Part shown: in pieces, positions 21,176-31,779 of the stretch | Numbering within the stretch: position 1 is the first letter of the stretch | Layout of the letters: every line of letters starts with the position of its first letter | Origin: Clavaria fumosa | Lineage: Eukaryota > Basidiomycota > Agaricomycetes > Agaricales > Clavariaceae | DNA: 64,000 nucleotides | Reading direction: 5' to 3' | NCBI GenBank assembly: GCA_951802425.1 | Contig: OX637799.1 | Coordinates: 2,480,001-2,544,000, forward strand | The notes under the pieces: generated by a model | Seen by the model: the letters and a program-made list of their open reading frames with translations, nothing else | Told to the model about the DNA's origin: nothing | Databases searched by the model: none | Program-made: the position numbers and the translations under genes

Positions 21176-22639
21176 TGTTAGGGCCTGTCCCGTCTCGATA
21201 GTAGTGCCGGAGATCGACTTGTTGGTGACCTATGCTGGAAACTTGCTAAGACCAATCAACTGTTGAGCACAGTCGAGAATGCTCGGTCCTGGAAGGTCGC
21301 GAAGACGTCTGAAAAGATGTAAGAGCGAAGAAAGACAAGTATAAAGGAGGAAGACGTCATTGGGAAGGTCGCGAAGTCGGTAGATGAAGCGTAAAGGAGG
21401 AAATTGACGAGGAGGGGGGAAATGGGTGACACTGAGAGGGTCGCGAAGTCGACTGACGAGGCGTGAAGAAAGGAATAGATGAGGTGGGAGAAAGTGATAA
21501 CGCTGAGAAGGTCACGAGGTCAACCAACGAAGCGTAGAGAAGGAAAAAGATGAGGTGAAAGAAATAGAGAATGTTGGAAGGATCGCGGTGGTCGCGACGG
21601 TGTTGAGAAATGTGTCGGTGAAGGCGATGACTTTGCCAACCGACGGGTGAACCTGTAGGGTTCCAAGATCAGTACCAAGACGAATAATAGAGAATACTTA
21701 GATCGTGCAGGTTGTAGGAGCGCAGAGGGTGAGTTAGAACAGAGTAGAGTGTGTTTTGGCAATCTTGTGGTCACCAAGAGAGACAAGACCTATCAATCAC
21801 GATGGTTCCAAGCTCAAAGGGCGTACTAGCCTCAAGCTTAAACCAATGTGTGTCAATATCAAGTCTAGAGTACCATAAGTACATGCGAGACCTTATATAC
21901 GTACGTAGAGAGAGTATAATGAAAAAGGGAAAGTACAGAGGTCGCCAGGCGACAAGACTATAGTAGTACGGGGTATGTTTAGTCATAAAGTGACTGGGTG
22001 CGTGTTCTACTAAGGTCGTGAGGGGTTAGGTATGCATAGGTAAGGTCGCGACCTAGTTAAATAAGTATATACGTTGCTATAACTACGGAGGGATTCTCAG
22101 ATCATAAGTAGCGTAATTATAGACGACTGAGGAGAAGAAGGGACGCATATTTGAAGTGTACATACAGCTGACCGTTGGTGGCGCGTTTGAGTGTTAAGGT
22201 CGCGAGATCATAAGAGCGATCACGTGGGTGACGCTAGTGACGCAGGTGACCTATGGGCGGGTAGTCACATGGGTAACGCTGGTAACGCAAGTAACGGTTG
22301 TAATGCTGGTAACATATTGGCGCTGGTAGTGGTAGCGCCGGGGGTGCCGCGTGGCAAGTCACGTGCTGGTGGAAGTAGATGCGTATCGGTGTGTAGCGCG
22401 TAGGATTGGTGGGTCCGGGTGAAGTATGCGCATAGGGTGAAGTAATAGGAAGCGTCGCGAGTACAGCATGGTGGTCGCGAGTGTTGTGTGAGCGCGGGGG
22501 AGGTTGGAGAGGCTTCCGGAAGGAGACAGCGGGTCCCGGAAGTGTATAGAGGGACTAGCGAGGTTGTAGAGGGTCGTCGGGAAGCTCGTGGATGTGGGTG
22601 AAGTCGGCTTGGGCAAGGAAAAATGAATGGGTCCTGACA
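21176..22639 (-). repeat. 5' LTR of element A (1464 bp)
   Basis: On the minus strand it runs from TGTCAGGACC to GGCCCTAACA. It is rich in TCGCGA and in TCGCGACC-type words and has a TATATAAGG box near 21900. Diverged, CpG-poor relatives lie at 27196-30693, 31780-33098 and 34711-35642. Confidence 0.9.
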
Positions 22640-24412
22640 CAACACTTTCCAAGGTCTTTCCGGGTCCAGGGTGTCCTCCAAGTGGAGAGTCATGTAACTC
22701 TATCAAGATCTTGTGTACTAGGTCTTGGGGCACCCAGACCTTTCCTTGGTGTCTGAAAAGTCCATCTGTGCCTTTTTCGTAGGGCGTCACCTTGGGCGGT
22801 ATAGTGTTTGTGTGTGCTTCCAGTAATAGTTGGTCAATTGTTGGCTCGGGGATCAGCAATGCAGCAAGGTGATGAGTCAGGAAGACTTGTACTGTAGGTT
22901 TTTTGTATTTGTCCATCCCCTCCCAATGGTCTGGTCGTCAGGATAGTGCATCAGCCTTCATGTTTGTTTTTCCAGGTTTATACTTTACTTCAAAGTTGAA
23001 GCATTGTAATTTTGAATGCCATCGCATTTGCCTGGGGTTGAGCTTCTGGCTTTTCTGGAAATATTGAAGATTCGCATGGTCGGTACGGATTTCGAAGGGT
23101 TCTTTGGCGCCTAATAGATAATGGCTAGAAATTCTTTATTGTATGTCGCATAGTTCATCTCCGCCAGGGAGAAGGTTTTCAAAATGAAGTCCACCGGTCA
23201 CCAGATACCATCAGGTTGTTGTTGCAAGAGTACTCCTCCAGTGGCATAGTTACTCGTGTCCACTTCCATCTTCCATTTGCCCTTGTCTTGTGGGATTGCC
23301 AACACCACATCACTTTGCAATATCTCGATCAGGTGTCTCCAGGCACGTTCTTGTCGGTCTGTCCAAATATATGGTGTATTGTCACTCAGAAGTTCATAGA
23401 GTGGCTTGGCAATAGTGGTGAATCCCTGTATGCACCTCCAGAAATAGTTCAACAACCTGAGATTCCCCATTGGAGGGCATGTTTGTTTTTTGGTACAGGC
23501 CAGTCGGCTATCCCTCTGCATTTCTTTGGTGAGTGTTGAATATTCCCTTTTGAAATCAATAGTCCTAAGAATGTGACCTCTGGCTGCTCCAGTTTGCATT
23601 TCGGTTCCTGGATGCAGAGGTCATTTTCCTGGAGTACCTTGAATACCTCATGTAGTAGGCATCGGTGCTCTTTGAGCATCTTCATTGCAATGAGGATGTT
23701 GTCAATGTACACAAAGACTTTGCCAGTGGCTAGCAGCATACGCAGGATGTAGTTCATTCTTCGTTGGAAGACTGATGGCATTCATTAACCCAAACTGCAT
23801 GACTGTGGGCCATACTGTGCCATATTTGGTGATTATTGCGGCGTATTTTCGTGCCCATTTGGCCACTGCGATGTTCCAATAGCCCCATTCCACATCGAGA
23901 CTTGTGAATATTTCAGCCTCCTTCAGACTGGCTATAGTCTCATCGATCCTGGGCAGTGGGTATATATCCTTGATGCAAAAGGAATTGAGGCGTTTATAAT
24001 TGATGATGGGCCACAATTTGTCTCCTTTGTCTTTGAAGAAGATCAGGCTTACATAGTCCGATTCTCCTCAGACTTGTCAGCCATTTTCCAGGTTTTCCTT
24101 GAGCCATGCTTTTAAAGCTTCATCTTCTTTACTGGTAAGTGGGTAGATCTTCGAACGTAAGAACCCAGGGTCATTTTTAAATTTGATTTCATAATCAACT
24201 CCAGGCAAGGACTTGGGTAGCTTCTGCTTGGCCTTTCCTGCAAATACTTGGGGGTACAATGCTTTCCAGTTGATTGTGGTGGTTGTATCATGTAGGTTTT
24301 CGGAAACCGTAAGTGTAATCCTCAATATGGCAGTCCTTTGTTTCACACTTGTCGAAGCAGATGTATTTCTCTGACCATCGAATCCTAGGGTTGTGATACC
24401 AGAGCCAGTCAT
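22640..24412 (-). pseudogene. pol: Element D RT, RNase H and integrase N-terminus (fragmented)
   Basis: RT pieces are spread over three frames: SLPGVDYEIKFKNDPGFL (about 24200), INYKRLNSFCIKDIYPLPRI (about 23980) and the palm at about 23720, where the catalytic box reads YIDN, not Y-x-D-D. RNase H follows (MEVDTSNYATGGVLLQQ, about 23250), then the pre-integrase segment (LLEAHTNTIPPKVTPYEKG) and zinc-finger start GGHPGPGKTLE, which ends at the LTR of element A. Multiple stops between 22920 and 23200. Confidence 0.85.
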
Positions 24413-24440
24413 GCCCTAGAATCGCACAGTGTCCACTTAC

Positions 24441-24704
24441 TCAACCCAGCAGGAACTGCTTGATCTCCACATGTCCTCCTATATTGAGGTGAAGGGCTAC
24501 AGAGTGCTTGAAAGCTCCACAGGCATTTGTAGTCCCATCAATATTTTTGAAGACTATAGGGGTGTCGAGTTTTATGAGGTTCATCTTTTTACCCAGGGCC
24601 CATTCTAAGTCCATAACAGACATGGTACAGCCAGAGTCAATGAGTAGTTTGATGTTGTGGGTCTCTTTAGTGTCCAGCGTAGTTACAAACCTGGGCATAT
24701 CCAA
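24441..24704 (-). pseudogene. pol: Element D protease fragment
   Basis: LLIDSGCTMSVMDLEWALG matches the active-site region of the element B protease (LVDSGCTNCFMDLEWAKK). Open for 87 codons only, with stops on both sides. Confidence 0.8.
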
Positions 24705-24919
24705 TTGTCATTCCCCTCCTTTTCCATATGTGGTTTTAGGGTCAGATTCCCAGTGTATGTCATCATCATATCCTGGTAATTTCTTAGGGGTGAGGTCTTT
24801 GAGGGTGTGCTTGGCCCTCTCAGCCTCCTTTGACAAAGGGAACAATAGTGTGTCATTGGCAGGTCAATTTACATGGTGGCGGCGAGCAGGAACAATATAT
24901 ACAGACCCAGCTTTAGCAC

Positions 24920-25657
24920 TCAAGCGGATCCTTCTTGAAAATCCTGTGGTTCATTGGTGGAGGCAGCATCCGTGGCAGGTCCTGGTTTTGGTGCTCGGGG
25001 CCTGGTCTGGAGGTGCAATTGGCCTCTCAATTGCGCAATCGTGTTCTCCATCTCTTCAAACTCGTTTTGCCCAGTAGTTGTGGGGGCATATGAGGGGTTG
25101 AACGATGTTAGCGAAGTTGGGTGAGAGGCAGGGTATGCCGGGACAGGATAGGGGGAGAAAGGGGGCGTTGTGTAATATCCAGGGGGTGAGCGCATTTCAA
25201 ATGTGCTACCAGCTCTGGCTTGTTGACGAGGGGTGGCATGACATTGGGGTGGTTCGTGGCACAACCGTGCAGGGTGACCAACCTGCCCACAATTATAACA
25301 AACTAACAGATGATGGGGACTGCTTCCTCGGCTCGTGTCCATAGGGGTACCTTGCCTGGTGCCGGGTGGAGCTTGTGTATTCCACTGCCTGGGAGGTAGT
25401 GCCTGCAGTTGTTGTTGCTGCTGTTGTGGATGTGGTTGCCACTGTGCACGTTGTGGCTGAGGTGGCGCTGGGCCCCATTGACCTGGCCCTTCCCATACTG
25501 TCTGCGGTTGCCACTGAGGCGAACGCCAGAAACGATTCTGCAGGGGTTGGTGCTGCGCTGGCTGGTTCCAAACAGGGCGTGATCCTGGCTGTGCTCGCAT
25601 CTCTCTCTGTACGGCTGTGTATAATTGGTGCTGTCAGTCCAACCGTATAGTCAAGAC
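24920..25657 (-). pseudogene. gag: Element D gag, C-terminal part
   Basis: A Gln/Pro-rich linker with a run of Gln, a CCHC knuckle (CYNCGQVGHPARLC) and a coiled-coil end (EFEEMENTIAQLRGQL). The junction with the N-terminal part carries a stop at about 25658. Confidence 0.85.
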
Positions 25658-26198
25658 TCAAAAGGCTTGATAATCCGCCAGTTGATCTGCACAGGTGAGG
25701 ACCTTTTCCAGCAACTTAGGGTGCATGGCCCTCATCAACAAGGCATGGATGACATTCCAATGAGTGTCCTCCTCATAGCCAGCTTGGCTCATGAGTGTCT
25801 CGAATTTTTGAAAGAATTGAGTGGTGTCCATCTGTATCTGCCGGAATGTATTGATCTTGTGTACTGCCAAGGCTTGGTCCTCAATGGGGGCAACAGCTTC
25901 TTTCATGTGTGCCTCGAATGTGGCCCAAATGACGTCCTCTCCTCCTTCTTCCAGTAGTACTGTGGCAGCTTGGTTTGCCCACTCAGCAGCGTAGTCTTCT
26001 GTCATGTGGCTCAGGGTGAAGACAACTTTGAGGAAATCATTCAGGTATTTGACAGCATTTACTTGGAACTCCAGGTGTAAGCTCCTGAGGAAGGTCTGGA
26101 AATCCTCTCTTTTTCCAGTATAGGGAGTGATTTTCAATGCAAGGGTTACAGGCGCTGCCGCGGGAGCGGGAGCAGCTTCGGGAGCAGCATCGGCCATC
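25658..26198 (-). pseudogene. gag: Element D gag, N-terminal part
   Basis: Begins at MADAAPEAAPAPAAAP (ATG near 26198) and includes FQTFLRSLHLEFQVNAVKYL and TTQFFQKFETLMSQAGYEED, collinear with the gag of element B. Ends at a stop near 25658. Confidence 0.85.
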
Positions 26199-26202
26199 TT
26201 GT

Positions 26203-26805
26203 TCAGTCGAGTTCTTCTAGGTAAATGTGCGGGGGGTCTTGAAAAATGTCTATGCATAAGCAATCTTGGAATCCTGCAAAAGTGAGGTCCATTTGTGCTT
26301 TGGAAGAACAGTATTCAAGCAAGTCGTCGGTTTGTATTGCAACAGATGCATGGGTGTCATCCTTGAGTTCTTCGAGGGCGCTGTGGTACTCAGTTTCATC
26401 TTCAAAGAAATCTTCCTCTTCAGCCAGAAATTCCAAGCTCTCTTGTTGGTAAGCTTGCTCAGCTGCGACTTCTGAAAGTAGGGCTACTAGTCTTGTTCAG
26501 AAAATTCACCACTCAGGTCAGTGTGCGACGGATGTGGGGTTGTTTGTACTCGGGTCTACTGGTAAACAAATCCTTCAGGTAGCAAAATGATATCTTGGCA
26601 CCAGTTGCGTGGCCTCAGAATGTCTTGGGTAAAGGAACTGCTCATAAGTCCTTCCTTGTGGTGTACTTGGTGGGGTTAACTGCTCAAAGTCTGTTTCTTC
26701 ATCGAATCCTATCAAGGCTCTGCGCCTTTCGTGTCGTTCAAATGCTGTCAATAGCGCACCAGTTCTTCTTCTCTGAATACATGAGTCTTGCTTCAACTCA
26801 GGCAA
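26203..26805 (-). pseudogene. Leader open frames upstream of element D gag
   Basis: Two same-frame segments (26575-26805 and 26203-26436) encode a basic stretch (RRRTGALLTAFERHERRR) and a very acidic one (EFLAEEEDFFEDETEYHSALEE), separated by stops. They lie between the LTR and gag. No family recognised; they may be a former N-terminal extension of gag or a small separate protein. Confidence 0.4.
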
Positions 26806-26850
26806 GGGTGGAGGTGCCTAGGTCTGTGAGGAGGTAGGTAAAGGAGAGGT

Positions 26851-27195
26851 TGTTACTTGTCAACAACTGTCGGGTTGACTCTCAGAGTTTTGAGGGACTT
26901 GGTTGAAGTCGGCCAAAAGAAAGCAAGGCGAGAATGTGATTGGGAGTAACAACCTAAGGGAAGTTGTTACATGCGTAGCTGCTTATATATTACAGAGGCA
27001 CAAGTCATGGTGAGTCACAACGAGAGGTGATCGACATGTGTGAGCAGTGAGGCATGGCATGAGTCATACGTGATAGGGTGAAAGAGGGGTAGCATGCAGC
27101 ATGTGACAAGTGAAAGGGAAGGGTGTGCGCATGGTGTGAAGAGCAAAATAGGGGGTGTGATGTGAGAAAGGGGATCACATGATAAAACTCTAACA
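26851..27195 (-). repeat. 5' LTR of element D
   Basis: 345 bp with TGTTA/TAACA ends and a TATATAAGC box in the minus orientation. The right flank ATAAG followed by TCTCACATG matches the middle of an A-type LTR, so D is inserted in that LTR. Confidence 0.85.
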
Positions 27196-27674
27196 ATAAG
27201 TCTCACATGTACTTCTCGTACTGTAGACTTGATATTGACACACTTTGGTTTAAGCTTGAGGCTATTACGCCCTTTGAGCTTGGAACCACTGCAATTGATA
27301 GGTCTTGTCTCACTGGTGACCTCAACAACACCAAGACCACTCTGCTTCTTTCTAAACTTGTCCTCCATGCTCGTACAACTCATGCGCCTTAAGTATTTCC
27401 CTTCCTTTGTCTTGGTACTGATTCTTCACAACAGTCCCTGTAGCCCCATTGTAATGTATCCAGTAAATTCCACCTGGACACATTATGATGTTGCCTCCCA
27501 CTTTTCACACTGAGAGTGCATTGTAATGCTACTGCCCTCTAGCCTCTAGCTTGAGATGGCATTATAATGCCCATGTCATTAAAGGCCCTGAGACCATTAT
27601 AATGTCCATGTCATTGAAGACCCTGAGGCCATTATAATGCCCATGTCCTTAAAGGCCCTGTGATACCATTATAA

Positions 27675-27993
27675 TGTTGGAATTGGGTTATCTCACCCAT
27701 CGATCAGATAAGCGTTTAGTCAATTCTCTTTAGTCATCAGTCCGGGCCCTTTAGTAATACAGTCATGTGATTACTTTGAGGTACTAACGCCATTGGTGGT
27801 TATTATTAGCTATCACATGACCACAGTAGTATATAAGTAGCTCACCAGATGTAGTAGATACCCATCTGGTTATCCAGTTTTGTGCCCCGGACTACCACTA
27901 CCGCTACCGACTCGACTTCGCTCATCGTCACCGTCGTCGTCCTTCGATAGGATCCTCACCGATCAGCACACCGCCAACCAGATTCTATTAACA
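27675..27993 (+). repeat. 5' LTR of the gag-only element
   Basis: 319 bp with a TATATAAG box at about 27830 and a CT/CCG-rich 3' part. Differs from the 3' LTR by C/T in CCATCGATC and by G/A in TTGGTGGTT. Confidence 0.93.
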
Positions 27994-28026
27994 TAACCAG
28001 ATACCAACCTGTGCGCCTCCTCGATA

Positions 28027-28698
28027 ATGTCTTCGTCCCCATCGACCGACACGACCCGAAGCCGGCCACAAGAACTGGACAATCTACTTTCCACGCGCCC
28101 GACCAGCACCCCCTCTGCTATCATCGTCTGGGTTATTTCGCTGATCACCACATGGCGCGCGTCAGTAAACTCACTCTTCGCATCGGTACTCGAGCGCCTC
28201 GCTCAGCTTGAGCGGCGTATGGATGACACAAATGCCCTACTCGACGAACTCGATACGAATATGTCCGACACCCGCACCCGCCTCATTGACGCTGAGACCA
28301 CCGTCGCCGCCGCCCGTGCCAGCGTCGCAGCTCCCTCCACAGGTCGAGCCACCCGAGGCACCTCTACCGCACCTGGGCGCTATGCCAAGTGTGACAAGTG
28401 CCACGCTCGTGGTCATACAGCATCCGATTGCCGCACCACTGACCCCTCCGCCGTCTGACGCCGCATCGCACAGAACAAGAAGCGACGGGCTCAGCGCCCC
28501 TTCGAGGCGCCACCCCCTGCCGCCCCTTACTTCCCGCCGCCGCTTGGACCAGCCCCCTACTACTATCCGCCGCCGCCACTCTATGCCGCCTCCACAACCA
28601 TCGCCGCCGAGGCCACCGAATTGCGCCGCCGGATTGCGCAATCCAATCGAGACCGCCGCCGTGCCCGCACGCCTGCTGTCGCCACCGCTCCTACCTGA
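28027..28698 (+). pseudogene. gag: Gag-like zinc-knuckle protein of the compact element (one stop)
   Basis: ATG at 28027. The N-terminal 70 residues include a hydrophobic stretch (IIVWVISLITTW) and a coiled-coil-like helix (LERLAQLERRMDDTNALLDEL). A Thr/Ala-rich linker and a CCHC knuckle (CDKCHARGHTASDC) follow. A TGA at 28456-28458, expected CGA, interrupts it; the same frame continues through basic RRIAQNKKRR and RRRIAQSNRDRRR repeats and a Pro/Tyr-rich segment to TGA 28696-28698. Full length would be 223 residues. Whether the shorter 143-residue form is functional cannot be judged. Confidence 0.8.
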
Positions 28699-28729
28699 AG
28701 ACTGATCGATGGATTTGATTACGGGGGAG

Positions 28730-29048
28730 TGTTGGAATTGGGTTATCTCACCCATTGATCAGATAAGCGTTTAGTCAATTCTCTTTAGTCATCAGTCCGG
28801 GCCCTTTAGTAATACAGTCATGTGATTACTTTGAGGTACTAACGCCATTGGTAGTTATTATTAGCTATCACATGACCACAGTAGTATATAAGTAGCTCAC
28901 CAGATGTAGTAGATACCCATCTGGTTATCCAGTTTTGTGCCCCGGACTACCACTACCGCTACCGACTCGACTTCGCTCATCGTCACCGTCGTCGTCCTTC
29001 GATAGGATCCTCACCGATCAGCACACCGCCAACCAGATTCTATTAACA
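28730..29048 (+). repeat. 3' LTR of the gag-only element
   Basis: Preceded by the polypurine tract ACGGGGGAG and followed by the duplication TATAA. Confidence 0.93.
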
Positions 29049-29345
29049 TATAATGCCCATGTCCTTAAAGGCCCTGTGAGGCCATTATAATGCCCATGTC
29101 ATTGAAGACCCTGAGGCCATTATAATGCCCATGTCATTGAAGACCCTGAGGCCATTATAATGCCCATGTCCTTAAAGGCTTTGTGAGGCCATTATAATGC
29201 CTATGTCATTGAAGGCTTTGTGAGGCCATTATAATGCCCATGTCATTGAAGACCCTGAGGCCATTATAATGCCCATGTCATTATAGGCCCTGAGGCCATT
29301 ATAATGCCCATGTCATTAAAGGCCCTGAGGCCATTACAATGCACA

Positions 29346-29700
29346 CCCTCTGGCACAATGACATTACAATAAACTAGTTTGAGATGGCATTATAATAAGC
29401 TCAAACAAAGACAAATATTCATCATAAGCTCAAACACAGACAAACATTTATCATAAGCTCAAACACAGACAAACATTCATCAAATGCCTCTATATTGAAA
29501 TTCAGCTTATATAAACATCAAAATATGGCCTCAAATTAAAACAATATATAAGATTCAATTACCATAGTAGGCTGGGGCTTGAGCTGGGCTGGGCTTATAA
29601 GCTCAAACATAGACAAACATTCATCAAATATTACCATAGCAGGCTGGGGCTTGAGTTGGGCTGGGCTTTTCCACCATGTCAAGTATGAGGGTATTGTAAT
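29346..29700. other. Interior of the TIR element without genes
   Basis: Holds a tandem of TCATAAGCTCAAACACAGAC-type units (29385-29480) and two copies of AGGCTGGGGCTTGAG (29570 and 29640). No coding sequence. Confidence 0.6.
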
Positions 29701-30268
29701 GTCATTGTGCCAGAGGGTGTGCATTGTAATGGCCTCAGGGCCTTTAATGACATGGGCATTATAACAGCCTCAGGGCCTTTAATGACATGGGCATTATAAT
29801 GGCCTCAGGGTCTTCAATGACATGGGCATTATAATGCCATCTCAAGCAAGAGGCATTTATAGGTGACAGGCAGTGGCATTATAATGCACTCTCAGTGTGT
29901 AAAGTGGGAGGAAACATCGTAACACATCTGGGTGGAATTTACTGGATACATTACAATGGGGCTACATGGATGCCTCTTCTTCAAACCCTATAGGTTCCCC
30001 CGTTGGTTGGCAAAGTCATTGCCTTCACTGACACATCTCTCAACACCATCGTGACTACCTGCAACTCTCTCAACATTGTCCCTTTCTCCCACTTCATCTA
30101 TTTCTCTTTCTACACTTCATCAGTTGACCTCATGACCTTCTCAGCGACATCTACTTTCTCTCAACTCGTCTTTTTCCATTCTACACTTCGTCTACTGACT
30201 TCACGACCTTTCCAGCAACATTTCCCTCCTCTCTGCTTATCTCTTTCTGTTCTTACATCCTCTCAGAC

Positions 30269-30555
30269 GTAGGGCTGAGCGTGGGTAACCCACAGGTATC
30301 CAAGGCTCTACCCGTACCCATACCCGCACATACCCGTACCCATAACCCGTGCGGGTTTACCCATCATTTTGAGCCAAAGAACATTCAAATCAGACAAGAA
30401 TTGGGAGAGATATGATCAAAACAATGAATTAATTGTATCTCAGTCAATTCTGATCCGATTTGGATGTTTTTGGGCTTGTTTTGAAGCTGACGGGTAAGGA
30501 AATCCATACCCGTACCCGTGACCCGTGCGGGTTACAAAACCCGTGCTCTTCCCTA
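30269..30555. mobile_element. hAT-like MITE
   Basis: 287 bp with imperfect inverted ends TAGGGCTGAGCGTGGGTA and TAGGGAAGAGCACGGGTT, flanked by CTCAGACG (30261-30268) and CTCAGATG (30556-30563), an 8-bp duplication with one change. Rich in ACCCGTACCCGT-type words near both ends. No coding capacity. Confidence 0.82.
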
Positions 30556-30761
30556 CTCAGATGTCTTTGCAACCTTCTGGGACTGAGCATTCTTGACTGT
30601 GCTCAACAGTTGACTGGTCCTAGCGAGTTTCCAGGATTGGTCACCAACAAGTCGACCTTTGGTATTACTTATGAGATGGGACAGGCCCTAACACCTTGGA
30701 CACAAGTACCCTTGACAATTCTCCTCACATCCCTTCCACCTCTTTACCTTTTCCTGCAGAC

Positions 30762-31450
30762 TCACGGGTTCAGTAAAGCTGCAAATTGATAGAAGAAGCT
30801 TTGAAACTCACCCTTCGCACTCCTCCATGCCTCCTCCAACTTGTGCCTCACTGCTGCCAACTCCACCTCCAACTCTGTCTCCCTCGTGGACTTTGGCACC
30901 CACACTGTCTTCTGTGTGGGCTCCGTGACTTGTTGCTGGAGCATCACGAGCTCCCTCTCAAGGTTGCCTCTTGGGACCAAAGTCCCCATGACCTTTTCTC
31001 CCTCCTCCACCAACTCCCTTGACAACAACAGCTTCGTGACTCGCCTTTTTGATGTCAACAGGCTGGGTGTTGGTGACAGTGACCTTGCCCTCATTCGCTT
31101 CCCACATCCCACCTGTGTTGGAATTCCTGGAACTGGTAATGTTGGGTACTTGGGCCCTGCCTGACTCACGACTATTGGCATAGTTGCTGCCGCTGCTGTC
31201 GACCCTTCCGCCCCTAGCAGCACTTCGTCAATTTTCATGTCATCCCAACTGTATGTGCTCTTGATGCACCATTGCCAAAACTCCTGGACCCACGAACACT
31301 TCCCATGGTCCTCCGTGCACTGACAACATTTGCTGGCAGCACTGCACTCGCACTGCACTCGCACTGCCAGCTCTTCATGATGCAGTTGTCACAATCCTGT
31401 GGCTCAACAATTAGAAAGCATGAAGGGGAAAGAGGACTATTGCTACACAC
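30762..31450 (-). pseudogene. Antisense cysteine-rich/coiled-coil gene in a gag-pol-deleted A-type element
   Basis: Lies between two plus-oriented A-type LTRs and is read on the opposite strand, as the gene at 1-724 is relative to element A. The frame shows a Cys-rich start (CDNCIMKSWQCECS, CCQCTEDHGKCSW), a basic segment (KRRVTKLLLSRELVEEGEK) and a coiled coil (ERELVMLQQQV, ETELEVELAAVRHKLEEA) that runs into a GTGAGT donor after the codons for SAK. An 11-bp tandem duplication (TGCGAGTGCAG twice on the minus strand, near 31360) shifts the frame inside the Cys-rich part. Function unknown; zinc or nucleic-acid binding would only be a guess. Confidence 0.55.
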
Positions 31451-31779
31451 CTCTCACACCTCTCACACCCTCTCATTCCACTCCCTATTCTCCTTTGCTG
31501 ACCCAATTTTCTTCCATGCTTTCAGGAATTCCGTGGGCAATGGATACTATGCCTGTGACTTCACCCATTGCCCTGCTTGGGCCTGCGACATTGTCCCTTG
31601 TCTTGCTGGGACTTGTGACCCTACCCCTCGTCTTGCTGGGGCCCACAACTTCTCAAAGACATGCACATCGTGCCCGTTCCGTGGCTTGTCGAGCCAGGGC
31701 ATCATCCAGAATATTCTGATTTATTATCAGTTTGGTTTCGTCATATATGTGTGTTTCACACTTGAGTTTGGTTTCATGG
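31451..31779. other. Remaining internal sequence of the deleted A-type element
   Basis: CT-rich sequence between the antisense gene start and the LTR, a possible promoter region for that gene. No supported gene. Confidence 0.4.

Larger units (their letters stand above)
1..22639 (-). mobile_element. Ty3/gypsy chromovirus, element A (interrupted by element B)
   Basis: On the minus strand the order is 5' LTR (21176-22639), gag (21119 to 19786, resuming 5134-4487), protease, reverse transcriptase, RNase H, integrase and chromodomain (4486-823), then an antisense gene (1-724). The 3' LTR lies beyond the left edge. Element B occupies 5135-19785, inside gag. Element A is itself inserted in the integrase region of element D at 22639/22640. 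It is non-autonomous as it stands: four in-frame TGA stops, a frameshift between gag and protease, and a 5-bp duplication in integrase. Confidence 0.9.
22640..27195 (-). mobile_element. Ty3/gypsy element D (degraded; truncated by element A)
   Basis: On the minus strand: LTR (26851-27195), small leader frame, gag, protease, RT, RNase H and the start of integrase, where element A interrupts it. TSD candidate ATAAG at 27196-27200. Many stops and frameshifts. Gag and pol resemble element B, so D is an older relative. Confidence 0.88.
27675..29048 (+). mobile_element. Compact gag-only LTR retrotransposon (TR-GAG type)
   Basis: Two 319-bp LTRs (27675-27993 and 28730-29048) with TGTTGG ... TTAACA ends differ by two bases and are flanked by the exact duplication TATAA (27670-27674 and 29049-29053). 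The 736-bp interior holds only a gag-like gene, then a polypurine tract GGGGGAG next to the second LTR. The GGGGGAGTGTTGG junction is typical of Ty1/copia. There is no protease, integrase, RT or RNase H, so it must be mobilised in trans. Confidence 0.92.
27428..29975. mobile_element. TIR element with 35-bp minisatellite core
   Basis: Both ends carry TGTAGCCCCATTGTAATG in inverted orientation, followed by about 60 bp of further inverted similarity. The interior is made of 35-bp units of the type CCATTATAATGCCCATGTCA, direct in the left part (27550-27674 and 29049-29345) and inverted in the right part (29720-29850). The flanking bases TTCTTC may be a duplication. No transposase, so non-autonomous. 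Boundaries are good to a few bases. Confidence 0.7.
27196..30693 (+). repeat. Old A-type LTR, split by three insertions
   Basis: Pieces at 27196-27427, about 29976-30268 and 30556-30693 are collinear with the second half of the element A LTR and end in GGCCCTAACA at 30693. The first half of this LTR is on the far side of element D, outside the window. Compared with 21176-22639 most CpG sites are TpG or CpA. Confidence 0.85.

Noticed and set aside
27550..29345. CRISPR-like regularly spaced repeats
   Set aside because: The 35-bp units are contiguous without unique spacers and lie in a eukaryotic TIR element.
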